Shown: positions 47,550-58,983, numbered from the stretch's first letter. The stretch is DNA of 64,000 bases from Kitasatospora atroaurantiaca (GCF_007828955.1 NZ_VIVR01000001.1:2728001-2792000); one strand, 5' to 3'. The notes: generated from the letters alone by a model not told the origin. Numbers and translations are program-made.

Positions 47550-50291
47550 ATGCAGATCCGGCTGACCGTCCTCCGACCGCGCAGCGGCCCGGCCGCGGCC
47601 GGATCGTCCACCGACGTGCTGGTGACGGCGCCGGTCGGGACGGCACTCGGCGCGGTCGCGGGCGCACTGGCGGGCGCAGTGGGCGTACGCGGCCCGCGCT
47701 CGGCCACCCATGTGCATCTGTACGCCGGTAGCCGTCGGGTCGACGAACAGACCCTGCTCGGGCACCCCCCGCTGCTGGACGGCGCCGTCCTCTCGCTCAA
47801 CGAGCCCGACCCGGACGCCGACGACACCGTCCACCCCGCCACCGCCGAGCTGCGGATCGTCGGCGGGCCCGACGCGGGCGGCGTCCACCGGCTGCACGGC
47901 GAGGAGATCCGGGTCGGCCGGTCCAGCGAGGCCGACGTCCCGCTCGACGATCCGGACGTCTCCCGGCTGCACCTCTCCCTGCACCTGGGCCCCGACGGCC
48001 GGGTGACGGTCCGTGACCTCGGCTCGACCAACGGCACCGTCCTCGACGGGCGCTTCCTGCGCGACGAGGCCGCCGAACTCCCCGAGGGCGGCCTGCTCCG
48101 CGTCGGCGAGTCCACCCTCCTGGTCGCGCGTCCGGACATCGGGGAGATCTCAGGGTCGCCCAGGCAGGCCGTACCGGACGGCCTCGGCCACCTCCAGCTC
48201 GCCCCCGCGCCCCCGGCCAAGGCCGCGCTCGCCGCGCCCGCCCCGGCCGCCACCCCCGAGCCGCCCGCCGCCGGCGGCAGGGCCCGGGCCCTGCTCTCCC
48301 GTACCCTCGGCCGCTCGGGCGCCGCCGACCAGGCCCCCAGCGCGGCCCAGCAGCACGCCGCCGCCCGGGTGAGGCAGGCCGCCGCCCAGCGGGAGCGCTG
48401 GCCCGACCTGGCCTCCGTGCTGCTCACCGCGCTCGGCTCAGGACCACGGCTCTGGGAGCGCGGCCCGGCCCACCCCGACGCGCTGACGCTCCGCCTGGGC
48501 ACTGCCGACCGGCCGGGCGGGCCCGGTACGGCCCCCGGCACGGTGCTGCCCGCCGTTCCCGTCACCATCGACCTGCAGATCGCGGGCAGCCTCGGCCTGG
48601 CCGGGCCCCGGGCGCGCCTCGCCGGGCTGGCCCGCGCCGTGGTGGCACAGCTGGCCGCCCTGCACCCGCCGAGCGGCCTGGGCATCGTGCTGGTCAGCGA
48701 ACAGGAGGAGCAGGCGGTGGACTGGTCCTGGGCGCTGTGGCTGCCGCACCTACGGCCCGCGCACGGGCAGGACTGCCGGCTGCTGGTCGGTTTCGGCCCC
48801 GAGCAGACCCAGGCCCGGCTCGCCGAGCTGACCGCCACCGACGCCGCCTCGGGCCCGCCCGCCACCGTGCTCGTGGTGGACGGCACCCCCGCCACCCCCG
48901 CCGTCCGGGAGGCCCTGGAGCTGCTGCTGCAGCAGGGCCCGGCCCTCGGCGTCTTCCCGGTCTGCCTGGCCGAGCACGCCGATGATCTCCCCGTCGGCCT
49001 CGGCGCCACCGCGCTGGTCACCGGCGAGGTCGCCACCCAGCTCACCGTCGAGCGGCCGGCCGGTGGCGGGCGTGAGCTGGTGGACGAGGTCTCGCTGGAC
49101 GCCGTCTCCCCCGCCTGGGCCGAGCGGCTGGCCCGGGTGCTCGCCCCGCTCTGCGAGGCCGCTCCCGCCGCCCGGGGGCCCCTGCCCGGCGCGCTGCGCC
49201 TGCTCGACCTGCTCCGCCTGGACACCGTCACCCCCGCCAAGCTCTCCGCCCGCTGGGCCGCACTGCCCACCACTCCCGGCACCGCCACGGCCCTGCTCGG
49301 CACCAGCCGCGACGACCTCTGCACCATCGACCTCGCCGACCCGGACCTGACCTCGCCCGAGGAGCCGGGCGGCCCGCACCTGCTGGTCGGCGGCGCCAAG
49401 GGCGCGGGCAAGACCGAACTGCTCCGCACCCTGATCGCCTCGCTCGCCGTCTCGGACCGGCCCGAGCGGCTCGGCATCACCGTCATCGAGGGCTCCGCCA
49501 CCTCCGACGATCAGGCGGGCCTGCGCAGCTGCACCGACCTCCCGCACGTCACCGGCCACGTGGACGCCGCGGCCGACCCCCGGCAGGCGATGCTCGCCGC
49601 GGAGTCCCTGCTGGACGAGCTGGCGCACCGCGAGGCGCTCTTCGGCAAGCTGGACTTCGCGTCCTGGCACACCGCCCGCGCGCTGAACCACGCGCCCTCG
49701 CTGGTGACGGCGGGCAGCGCGGGCAGCGCGCCCGTGAGCATCCGGATCGCTGCCCCCCGTACGGCCCCGGAGGCCCGCACCGCCGTGCCCGCGCGGCTGG
49801 TCGTGGTGGTGGACGACTACGACGCGCTGCTGGCCCCCACCTCCGCCGCGGGCCGCCCGCTCGCCCGGGCACTCGCCGCCGTCGCCCAGCGCGGCGGCCG
49901 GCTCGGCGTGCACCTGGTGGCCGCCACCGGCTCCCCGGAGCAGACGGCCGGCAGCGAGATCGACGAGGCGGCGGCGCTGCGGATCGCGCTGCGCACCGCC
50001 GATCCGGCCGACTCCGATCTGCTGATCCACCTGGCCGACGCCGCCGCGCTGGCCGAGGACACCCCCGGCCGCGGCTACCTGCGCCGCCCCGACGGCGGGG
50101 TGACGGCCTTCCAGACCGCCCGCGTCAGCGGCCGCATCCCCCGCACGGCCACGCTCCGCCCCACCGTCGTCGCGATAGACCCCGCCCAGCTGGGCACGCC
50201 CCCGACCCGCCGCCCCGTCCGCGAACTCGGCAACGGCCCGACCGACCTCGCCCTCCTCGCCAGCGCCCTCCAGCGGGCGGCGGCGCAGTAG
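47550..50291 (+). CDS. FHA-domain FtsK/SpoIIIE-type ATPase (EssC-like)
   Basis: A 913-residue protein. Residues 1-~85 resemble a ubiquitin-like YukD/EccD-type fold (MQIRLTVLRPRSGP). Residues ~95-185 are an FHA domain (IRVGRSSEADV, DVSRLHLSLH, DLGSTNGTVLDG). An Ala/Pro-rich linker precedes an FtsK/SpoIIIE ATPase with Walker A at ~612 (LVGGAKGAGKTELL) and Walker B at ~750 (RLVVVVDDYDALL). Firmicute EssC, the type VII secretion motor, combines FHA and FtsK domains in the same way, but it has several ATPase domains and membrane helices. No membrane helix is clear here. It is divergent from pkaA, suggesting regulation by phospho-Thr binding. Confidence 0.8.
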   Translation: MQIRLTVLRPRSGPAAAGSSTDVLVTAPVGTALGAVAGALAGAVGVRGPRSATHVHLYAGSRRVDEQTLLGHPPLLDGAVLSLNEPDPDADDTVHPATAELRIVGGPDAGGVHRLHGEEIRVGRSSEADVPLDDPDVSRLHLSLHLGPDGRVTVRDLGSTNGTVLDGRFLRDEAAELPEGGLLRVGESTLLVARPDIGEISGSPRQAVPDGLGHLQLAPAPPAKAALAAPAPAATPEPPAAGGRARALLSRTLGRSGAADQAPSAAQQHAAARVRQAAAQRERWPDLASVLLTALGSGPRLWERGPAHPDALTLRLGTADRPGGPGTAPGTVLPAVPVTIDLQIAGSLGLAGPRARLAGLARAVVAQLAALHPPSGLGIVLVSEQEEQAVDWSWALWLPHLRPAHGQDCRLLVGFGPEQTQARLAELTATDAASGPPATVLVVDGTPATPAVREALELLLQQGPALGVFPVCLAEHADDLPVGLGATALVTGEVATQLTVERPAGGGRELVDEVSLDAVSPAWAERLARVLAPLCEAAPAARGPLPGALRLLDLLRLDTVTPAKLSARWAALPTTPGTATALLGTSRDDLCTIDLADPDLTSPEEPGGPHLLVGGAKGAGKTELLRTLIASLAVSDRPERLGITVIEGSATSDDQAGLRSCTDLPHVTGHVDAAADPRQAMLAAESLLDELAHREALFGKLDFASWHTARALNHAPSLVTAGSAGSAPVSIRIAAPRTAPEARTAVPARLVVVVDDYDALLAPTSAAGRPLARALAAVAQRGGRLGVHLVAATGSPEQTAGSEIDEAAALRIALRTADPADSDLLIHLADAAALAEDTPGRGYLRRPDGGVTAFQTARVSGRIPRTATLRPTVVAIDPAQLGTPPTRRPVRELGNGPTDLALLASALQRAAAQ

Positions 50292-50344
50292 CCGGTAACC
50301 GATCAGGATCGGATATGCCCCTGTGGTCACCCCGCCGGAACGAC

Positions 50345-50381
50345 GCGAGGGCGGGACCGTACAAGACGGTCCCGCCCTCGC
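50345..50381. terminator. Bidirectional terminator
   Basis: GCGAGGGCGGGACCGT pairs perfectly with 50366-50381 around ACAAG, between the FHA-FtsK gene and the convergent gdh gene. Confidence 0.88.
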
Positions 50382-50393
50382 AGCCGATCAGCC

Positions 50394-53300
50394 TCAGCCC
50401 ATCGAGCCCGTCCGCAGCAGGGTACGGATCACGCGCATCGCGACGGAGAGGCTGGACAGCTCGTAGTTGTCCGAGCCTCTTATGTCGTCGAGGGTGGTCT
50501 TCGCCCGGCTGAGCAGGGTGGAGTTGAGCTCCGCCCAGGCCTCGTAGCGCTCCTCGGGCGCGGCGCCCTCGGGGCCGCAGGCCAGGATGTCGGCCGTGAG
50601 CGCCGCGTGGGCCGCGAAGAGGTCCTCGCGGATGGCCGCGCGGGCCATCGAGGACCACCGGTCGGTGCGCGGCAGCTCGATGATCCGGTCCAGCAGGTGG
50701 GTGATCTGCAGGCGGTCGGCCAGGTCGTAGTACAGCTCCGCGACCTCGGTGACCTCGCCGCCCGAGCGGTCCGCGACCTGGACGATGTCGAGGGTCGGGA
50801 AGGTCGAGGAGAGGCCCGCGATCCGGTTGGCCAGGGTGTCCGGCACTCCGGCCGCCGCGAGCTCCTGGTAGACCGACTCGAACCAGGCCAGGTCCTCGCC
50901 GCGGAGCGGCTTGGGCAGGCTGTCCCAGACCAGGTTGACCCGGTCGTGGAAGAACTCGATGGTGGCGGCGATGTCCAGCGGCTGGCGCCGGTTGTTGAGC
51001 ATCCAGCGGGTGGCCCGCTCGACCAGCCGGCGGGAGTGCAGCCGCATCCTGGTCTGGATCCGGGCCGACACCTTGTTGTCCAGGCCCTCGACCTCGTCCC
51101 AGATCTGCTCCAGGCCGAAGACCGCGCGGGCCGCCGTGTGGGTGCGGGCGATCTCCTCGTACGTCGCCCCGGTCTCCTCGCGGAGGCGGAAGGCGAAGGT
51201 GCAGCCACCGCGGTTGATCGTGTCGTTGACGATCAGGGTGGTGATGATCTCCCGGCGCAGCGGGTGCCGGTCGATCGCGTCCGCGAAGCGCGCCCGCAGC
51301 GCCGACGGGAAGTACTCGTGCAGTGTGCTGCGGAAGTAGGGGTCGTCGGGCAGCGAGGTGGCGAGCAGCTCCTCGGCCAGCGTGATCTTCGTGTACGCGA
51401 GCAGCACGGACAGCTCGGGCTGGGAGAGCCCGCGCCCGGCCTGCTGACGCTCGCGGATCTGCTTCTCGGCGGGCAGGAACTCCAGGGCCCGGTCGAGCTG
51501 CCCGTCCGCCTCCAGGCGGTTGATCATGCGGGCGTGCACGTTGACCATGCTGCTCGCCTGGGCGACGGCGTTGGCCAGCACCACGTTCTGCGCGTAGTTG
51601 TTGCGCAGGACGAGCTGTCCGACCTCGTCGGTCATCTCGGCGAGCAGGGCGTTGCGCTGCTTGACCGTCATGTCGCCGTCGGCGACCACCTGGTTGAGCA
51701 GGATCTTGATGTTCACCTCGTGGTCCGAGGTGTCCACGCCGGCCGAGTTGTCGATGGCGTCGGTGTTGATCCAGCCGCCGGTGCCCTCGGGGCCGCCCGC
51801 CGCCGCGTACTCGATGCGGCCGAGCTGGGTGCAGCCGAGGTTGCCGCCCTCGCCGATGACGCGGGCGCGGACCTGGCCGCCGTCGACGCGGATCGCGTCG
51901 TTGGCCTTGTCGCCGACCTCGGCGTTGGTCTCGGTGGAGGCCTTGACGTAGGTGCCGATGCCGCCGTTCCAGAACAGGTCGACGGGCGCCTGAAGGATGG
52001 CCTTCATCAGCTCGGCCGGGGTGAGCTTGGACTGCTCGATGCCGAGGCGCTCGCGCACCTGCGGGGAGAGCTGGATCGCCTTGGCACTGCGCGGGAAGAC
52101 CCCGCCGCCGGCCGAGATCAGCGACTTGTCGTAGTCGTCCCAGGAGCTGCGCGGCAGGTCGAAGAGCCGGCGGCGCTCGGCGTACGAGACGGCGGCGTCC
52201 GGGTTCGGGTCCAGGAAGATGTGCCGGTGGTCGAAGGCGGCGACCAGGCGGATGTGCTCGCTGAGCAGCATGCCGTTGCCGAAGACGTCACCGGACATGT
52301 CGCCGATGCCGACGACGCTGAAGTCCTCGCTCTGGGTGTCGACGCCCAGCTCGCGGAAGTTTCGCTTGACGGACTCCCAGGCGCCGCGGGCGGTGATGCC
52401 CATGCCCTTGTGGTCGTACCCGGCGGAGCCGCCGGAGGCGAAGGCATCGCCCAGCCAGAAGCCGTACGACTCGGCGACGCCGTTGGCGATGTCCGAGAAG
52501 GTCGCGGTGCCCTTGTCGGCGGCGACCACCAGGTAGGTGTCGTCCTCGTCGTGGCGGACCACGTCGACGGGGTGGACGACCTCGCCGGCCTTCAGGTTGT
52601 CGGTGATGTCGAGCAGCGCCGAGATGAAGGTCTTGTACGAGGCGATGCCCTCGGCCAGCCACGCGTCGCGGTCCACCGACGGGTCCGGGAGCTGCTTGGC
52701 GACGAAGCCGCCCTTGGCGCCGACCGGGACGATGACGGTGTTCTTGACCATCTGGGCCTTGACCAGGCCGAGGATCTCGGTCCGGAAGTCCTCGCGGCGG
52801 TCGGACCAGCGCAGACCGCCACGCGCGACCTTGCCGAAGCGCAGGTGCACGCCCTCGACCCGGGGCGAGTAGACCCAGATCTCGAAGGCCGGGCGCGGCG
52901 CCGGCAGGTCCGGGATGGCCTGCGGGTCGAACTTCATCGACACGTAGTCGTGCCACTCGCCGTCACCGGCGTGCTGGAAGAAGTTGGTCCGCAGGGTGGC
53001 CTTGATCAGGTGCAGGAAGGAGCGCAGGATGCGGTCCTCGTCCAGCGAGACGACCTCGTCGAGCGCGCCGGACAGCTCCTCGATGATGCCCTCGGTCAGC
53101 TCCTGCGCGCCCAGCTGGTGGCTGGGGCTCAGGCGGGCCTCGAAGAGGTTGACCAGCAGCCGGGTGGTGTGGGTGTTGTTGAGGAGCGCGTCCTCCATGT
53201 AGTCCTGGGAGAAGGTGCTCCCGGCCTGGCGGAGGTACTTGGCGTAGGCGCGCAGCACCACGGCCTGACGCCAGGTCAGCCCGGCGGTGAGGACGAGCTC

Positions 53301-55340
53301 GTTGAAGCGGTCGTTCTCGGCCTTGCCCGTCCAGGTGGCCGCGAAGGTCTCCTGGAAGCGCTCGCGGGCCGCGTCGCTCAGCCCGGTGGCCTCGCGCAGC
53401 TTGAGCCCGAAGTCGTACACCCAGGCGGTGGTGTGGTCGGAGCGGGTGAGCGCGTACGGGTGCTCGTCGAGCACCTCGACGCCCAGGCGCTGGAGGACCG
53501 GCAGGACCTCGGTGAGCGAGATCGGGCCGCCGACGCGGTAGATCTTGAAGCGGCGCTCGTCGTCGCCGGCGCCGACCGGCTGGTAGAGGTTCAGCCGGAA
53601 GTCGCCCTCGCCGTGCAGGGACTCGATCTGCTTGAGGTCGGAGACGGCGGTGCGGGCGGTGAAGTCGGCGCGGTAGCCGTCCGGGAAGGCGTTGGCGTAC
53701 TTGCGGCCGAGCTCGGCGGCCTTCTCCTCGCCCAGCTCGATGTGCAGCTGGTCGTGGAAGCCGTCCATCCAGAACCGGGCGGCCTCGGCCAGCTTGGCCT
53801 CGATCCGCTCGATCTCGGCCTCGGTGAGCTGCGGGAGCTCGCTGCCCTTGGCGACCCGGACGACGAAGTGCAGACGGGTCAGGACGGACTCGGTGGAGTA
53901 GATCGTGTAGTCGATCGTGTCCCCGTTGAGCTCCGTCTTGAGGATGTCCGTCAGGCGCTCGCGGATGCGGGTGGTGTAGCGGTCGCGCGGCAGGTAGATC
54001 AGCGCGGAGAAGTAGCGCCCGTACTCGTCCTGGCGCAGGAACAGCCGCAGCCGGCGGCGCTCCTGCAGGTAGAGCACGCTGGTCGCGATGGAGAGCAGTT
54101 CTTCGGCCGGGGTCTGGAAGATCTCGTCCCGGGGGAAGGTCTCCAGGATCTGCAGCAGGTCGCGGCCGTCGTGGCTGTCGCTGCTGAAGCCGGAGCCGCC
54201 CAGGACTCCCTGGACCTTGCGGCGGACCACCGGGATGCGGGTGACGGACTCGGTGTACGCGGCGGAGGAGAACAGCCCGAGGAAGCGGCGCTCGCCGATC
54301 GGCTCGCCGTTGGCGTCGAACTTCTTGACGCCGACGTAGTCCAGGTAGGCCGGGCGGTGCACGGTCGCGCGGCTGTTGGCCTTGGTCAGGACGAGCAGCT
54401 TCTTCTCGTGCGCCTTGGCCCGGACGGGGGCGGACAGGCGGCCGAAGGCCTCGCTGACCGGGTGGTGGTCGGTGTCGTGGTTGAGCGGGTCGGAGCGCAG
54501 GACGCCCAGGCCGGTCCCGGGGACGGCCTTCAGGACCTCCTCGCCCTTGTGCTCGGCCAGGTCGTACTCGCGGTAGCCGAGGAAGGTGAAGTGGTCGTCG
54601 GCGAGCCAGCGCATCAGCTCCCAGGCCTCGCCGACCTCCTGCTCGGGCAGGTGGGCCGGGGGCTCCTCGGCGAGCTCGTCGGCGAGCCGGAGCGCGCTGT
54701 CGCGCATCTTGGACCAGTCCTCGACGACCTCGCGGACGTCGCCGAGCACGCGGCGCAGGTTGGCCTCGATCGAGTGGAGGTCCTCGCGGTCCGTCTCACG
54801 GTCGATCTCGATGTGCATCCAGGACTCGACCACCGCGTCGGCCGGCCAGTCGGTGCCGGCGGCCTGGCTGCGGGAGCAGGCGTCGAGGTCCAGGATCTCC
54901 AGCAGCCTGCCGGTGATGTCACGGCGTACGGCCAGCTGGGGGTGGATGACGACGTGGATGCCGCGGTCCTCGCGGGTCAGCTCGTTGGTGACCGAGTCGA
55001 CCAGGAAGGGCATGTCGTCGGTGACGACCTCGACCACGGTGTGACCGCAGGCCCAGCCGTTCTCCTCGACGGTCGGGGTGTACACCCGGACCTCGGCGGT
55101 GCCCTGCGGGCGCTTGAGCCCGAGCCGGTAGTGGGAGGCGGCCGCGCCGTAGATGTCGACCGGATCGCGGTCGACCAGGTCCTCGGGCGCGGTGTGGAGG
55201 TAGTAGTGGTGCAGGTACGCGGTCAGAGCACCGTTGCTCAGACCCTCTCCTGGCGCCGCTCCCCCCACCTGGCTGTTCTCAGCGGCTGCTGCTGCCTTCG
55301 TGAGCAGTTCGGCCTTGGCTGCGTCCAGCTTGGTCTGCAT
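50394..55340 (-). CDS. gdh: NAD-dependent glutamate dehydrogenase, large (180-kDa) class
   Basis: A 1648-residue protein of the GDH_180 family, which oxidises glutamate to 2-oxoglutarate and ammonia with NAD+. The N-terminal ~700 residues carry the family's ACT-like/regulatory region. The catalytic part includes PVGAKGGFVAKQLPD and GLRWSDRREDFRTEILGLVKAQ, and the dinucleotide region VVGIGDMSGDVFGNGMLLS. The C-terminal ~450 residues are helical. The start at 55340 follows AGGAG ten bases upstream; an in-frame extension to 55457 is less likely. A DosR-like box lies ~150 bases upstream. Confidence 0.93.
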   Translation of the reverse strand: MQTKLDAAKAELLTKAAAAAENSQVGGAAPGEGLSNGALTAYLHHYYLHTAPEDLVDRDPVDIYGAAASHYRLGLKRPQGTAEVRVYTPTVEENGWACGHTVVEVVTDDMPFLVDSVTNELTREDRGIHVVIHPQLAVRRDITGRLLEILDLDACSRSQAAGTDWPADAVVESWMHIEIDRETDREDLHSIEANLRRVLGDVREVVEDWSKMRDSALRLADELAEEPPAHLPEQEVGEAWELMRWLADDHFTFLGYREYDLAEHKGEEVLKAVPGTGLGVLRSDPLNHDTDHHPVSEAFGRLSAPVRAKAHEKKLLVLTKANSRATVHRPAYLDYVGVKKFDANGEPIGERRFLGLFSSAAYTESVTRIPVVRRKVQGVLGGSGFSSDSHDGRDLLQILETFPRDEIFQTPAEELLSIATSVLYLQERRRLRLFLRQDEYGRYFSALIYLPRDRYTTRIRERLTDILKTELNGDTIDYTIYSTESVLTRLHFVVRVAKGSELPQLTEAEIERIEAKLAEAARFWMDGFHDQLHIELGEEKAAELGRKYANAFPDGYRADFTARTAVSDLKQIESLHGEGDFRLNLYQPVGAGDDERRFKIYRVGGPISLTEVLPVLQRLGVEVLDEHPYALTRSDHTTAWVYDFGLKLREATGLSDAARERFQETFAATWTGKAENDRFNELVLTAGLTWRQAVVLRAYAKYLRQAGSTFSQDYMEDALLNNTHTTRLLVNLFEARLSPSHQLGAQELTEGIIEELSGALDEVVSLDEDRILRSFLHLIKATLRTNFFQHAGDGEWHDYVSMKFDPQAIPDLPAPRPAFEIWVYSPRVEGVHLRFGKVARGGLRWSDRREDFRTEILGLVKAQMVKNTVIVPVGAKGGFVAKQLPDPSVDRDAWLAEGIASYKTFISALLDITDNLKAGEVVHPVDVVRHDEDDTYLVVAADKGTATFSDIANGVAESYGFWLGDAFASGGSAGYDHKGMGITARGAWESVKRNFRELGVDTQSEDFSVVGIGDMSGDVFGNGMLLSEHIRLVAAFDHRHIFLDPNPDAAVSYAERRRLFDLPRSSWDDYDKSLISAGGGVFPRSAKAIQLSPQVRERLGIEQSKLTPAELMKAILQAPVDLFWNGGIGTYVKASTETNAEVGDKANDAIRVDGGQVRARVIGEGGNLGCTQLGRIEYAAAGGPEGTGGWINTDAIDNSAGVDTSDHEVNIKILLNQVVADGDMTVKQRNALLAEMTDEVGQLVLRNNYAQNVVLANAVAQASSMVNVHARMINRLEADGQLDRALEFLPAEKQIRERQQAGRGLSQPELSVLLAYTKITLAEELLATSLPDDPYFRSTLHEYFPSALRARFADAIDRHPLRREIITTLIVNDTINRGGCTFAFRLREETGATYEEIARTHTAARAVFGLEQIWDEVEGLDNKVSARIQTRMRLHSRRLVERATRWMLNNRRQPLDIAATIEFFHDRVNLVWDSLPKPLRGEDLAWFESVYQELAAAGVPDTLANRIAGLSSTFPTLDIVQVADRSGGEVTEVAELYYDLADRLQITHLLDRIIELPRTDRWSSMARAAIREDLFAAHAALTADILACGPEGAAPEERYEAWAELNSTLLSRAKTTLDDIRGSDNYELSSLSVAMRVIRTLLRTGSMG

Positions 55341-55481
55341 GGCTTCTAGGCTCCTGTCGCGCGCCGTTGCGTGACTCGGTGGTGTTTGGGCGTACACCGC
55401 CGGGTCTGTCCGCAATCCTCCCCCATATTCCGGATGAAAAGCACTCATGCCACGCATAAGTTGCTCTTCGCCTGGGTACTA

Positions 55482-55494
55482 GGGACTTTTGGCC
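55482..55494. promoter_or_regulatory. DosR/DevR-like box upstream of gdh
   Basis: GGGACTTTTGGCC resembles the dormancy-regulator palindrome GGGAC-TTTN-GTCCC with one arm degenerate. It lies 142 bases upstream of the gdh start. Binding is inference. Confidence 0.4.
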
Positions 55495-55624
55495 TGCGGA
55501 GCCACCCGACGACGCCAGTCAGCCTAACTGGCTGAAACGAAGGTGTCAGGGGACATGGAGGCACAAAGCCGCAGGAAGATCGATCCGTCCTGTCCACCTT
55601 GTCCAAACTGCAGGTCGGAGTGTG

Positions 55625-56491
55625 TCAGCTCCTGACAGGATCGGCGTCCCCGACCGGCAGGATCTCGCGCAGCAGCGGACGACCGGGGGCCCGGCTGCGC
55701 CACTCCCGCGGATACCCGAGCGAGACCTCCTCGAAGCGCACACCGTCGTGCCAGGTGGTGCGCGGGATGTGCAGGTGCCCGTAGACCACCGCCGCCACCG
55801 GGAACCGGCGGTGCCAGTCCCCCGTGGCCTCGGTGCCGCACCACTGGGCGAACTCGGGGAAGCGCAGCACCCGGGTGGGGTCCCGCACCAGCGGATAGTG
55901 GTTGACCAGCACCAGCGGCACCCCGGGCGGGCACTCCGCGAGCCGCCGGGCCGTGAGCTCCACCCTCGCGGCGCACCAGGCCTCCCGGCTCGGGTACGGA
56001 TCCGGGTGCAGCATGAACTCGTCGGCGCACACCACGCCGGTGCGCTGCGCGTACGCCAGGCCCTCCTCCTTGGAGGCCGTGCCCGGCGGCCGGAAGGTGT
56101 AGTCGTACAGCACGAACAGCGGTGCCACCCGGACCGGCCCGCCGACTCCGTCCCAGACCGGGTACGGGTCCTCCGGGGTGAGCACGCCCAGGCCCCGGCA
56201 GACCTCCACCAGCCGCTCGTACCTGGCCACGCCGCGCAGCCGGACCGGATCGCTGTTGTGGGTCCAGAGCTCGTGGTTGCCGGGCGCCCAGACCACCTGG
56301 GCGAAGCGCGAGGCGAGCAGGCCCAGGGCCCACTCGACGTCCTCCACCCGCTCCGCCACGTCGCCCGCGACCAGCAGCCAGTCGTCCGGTGACGTGGGCC
56401 GCAGCTCGCGGACGATCTCCCGGTTGGCCTCGTACGAGATGTGCAGGTCGCTGACGGCCAGCAGCCGGCCCTCGCCCGTGCGCTCCACCAT
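55625..56491 (-). CDS. Metallophosphoesterase (calcineurin-like)
   Basis: A 288-residue phosphoesterase with all five metal motifs: AVSDLH, VAGDVAERV, GNHELW, LVNHYPL and VYGHLHIPR. The di-metal site would hydrolyse a phosphomono- or diester in the cytosol; the substrate is unknown. In many actinomycetes such a gene adjoins a phosphopantetheinyl transferase gene, but none is seen here. The ATG at 56491 follows GGGGGGAG; an in-frame GTG two codons earlier is possible. It is downstream of pruA on the same strand (78-bp gap). Confidence 0.85.
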   Translation of the reverse strand: MVERTGEGRLLAVSDLHISYEANREIVRELRPTSPDDWLLVAGDVAERVEDVEWALGLLASRFAQVVWAPGNHELWTHNSDPVRLRGVARYERLVEVCRGLGVLTPEDPYPVWDGVGGPVRVAPLFVLYDYTFRPPGTASKEEGLAYAQRTGVVCADEFMLHPDPYPSREAWCAARVELTARRLAECPPGVPLVLVNHYPLVRDPTRVLRFPEFAQWCGTEATGDWHRRFPVAAVVYGHLHIPRTTWHDGVRFEEVSLGYPREWRSRAPGRPLLREILPVGDADPVRS

Positions 56492-56569
56492 GGGCACAAC
56501 TCCCCCCTCATGGACTCGGGTTGTCCCTCGGAGCATTGTCACCGACGGTGGTCGACGGATGGTCGCATC

Positions 56570-58201
<1,632 letters not shown>

Positions 58202-58228
58202 GTCGTCTCCGGCCTGTCTCGGTACGTA

Positions 58229-58247
58229 CGTCAATCCCAGATTGACG
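58229..58247. promoter_or_regulatory. Inverted repeat before pruA
   Basis: CGTCAAT-CCCAG-ATTGACG is a perfect 7-bp inverted repeat, 28 bases before the pruA ATG and 48 bp after the HAD gene stop. Its AT content suits a repressor or activator site better than a terminator. Confidence 0.45.
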
Positions 58248-58294
58248 AGTTCGCGCCGATTCGACCGAGGTGACACGCCCTTACCGCAGGGGGC

Positions 58295-58954
58295 TCACGC
58301 CACGAGCTGCTCCGCGAGCTCCACCGCCTCGGCGAGGCTGTCCACCACGGGGACGCCGAGCGGCTCCAGCTTCGCCCGGGTGTGCGAACCGCCGGTGTAC
58401 AGCACGGCCCTGGCCCCGGCGGCCAGCGCGGCCATCCCGTCGTCCGCGGCGTCACCGATCAGCACGGTGCGGCGCGGGTCCACCACGGCGCCGAGGGCTT
58501 CCAGATGACGCTGCAGGTAGACGCTCTTCCCCTCGCCCTCGGAGGTGCCGACCCGGCCGTCCACCCGGACGAAGTGCCTCTCGATCCCGTGCGCGCGCAC
58601 CTGCGGGACCAGCCTGTGGTGCTCGTGCATCGAGAGCAGCGACTGGCTCCGCCCCGCCGCGACCCACTCCGCCAGCAGCTCGCGCGCGCCCGCCGTCAGA
58701 CCGCAGGAGACGCTCAGCTCGCTGTAGTGCTCCTGGAAGGTCGCGTCGAGTACCTCCCACTCACTCCGGCTGGGCACCCGGCCGAGCAGCAGCTCGTAGA
58801 ACTTCGGGATCGGGAAGCAGTACAGCTCGCGGTAGCGCTCGACCGTGATCGGCGCCATGCCGAGCGTCGCGAAGGCGGCATTGCTCGCGGCGACCACTGC
58901 CTCCATGTCGTGCAGCAGCGTGCCGTTCCAGTCCCAGACGATGTGAGTACGCAC
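58295..58954 (-). CDS. HAD-superfamily hydrolase
   Basis: A 219-residue phosphatase-like HAD protein with a helical cap. Motif I is VWDWNGTLLHD, so the Asp at position +2 (general acid in DxDGT) is Asn. Motif II is SLLSMHE, the motif III lysine is in GEGKSVYLQ, and motif IV is LIGDAADDGMAA. The nucleophile Asp is kept. The substitution may slow the second half-reaction or change specificity. It is followed by pruA on the same strand. Confidence 0.8.
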   Translation of the reverse strand: MRTHIVWDWNGTLLHDMEAVVAASNAAFATLGMAPITVERYRELYCFPIPKFYELLLGRVPSRSEWEVLDATFQEHYSELSVSCGLTAGARELLAEWVAAGRSQSLLSMHEHHRLVPQVRAHGIERHFVRVDGRVGTSEGEGKSVYLQRHLEALGAVVDPRRTVLIGDAADDGMAALAAGARAVLYTGGSHTRAKLEPLGVPVVDSLAEAVELAEQLVA

Positions 58955-58983
58955 CCAGGAACGGTAACCGGCCGCACCGACAA

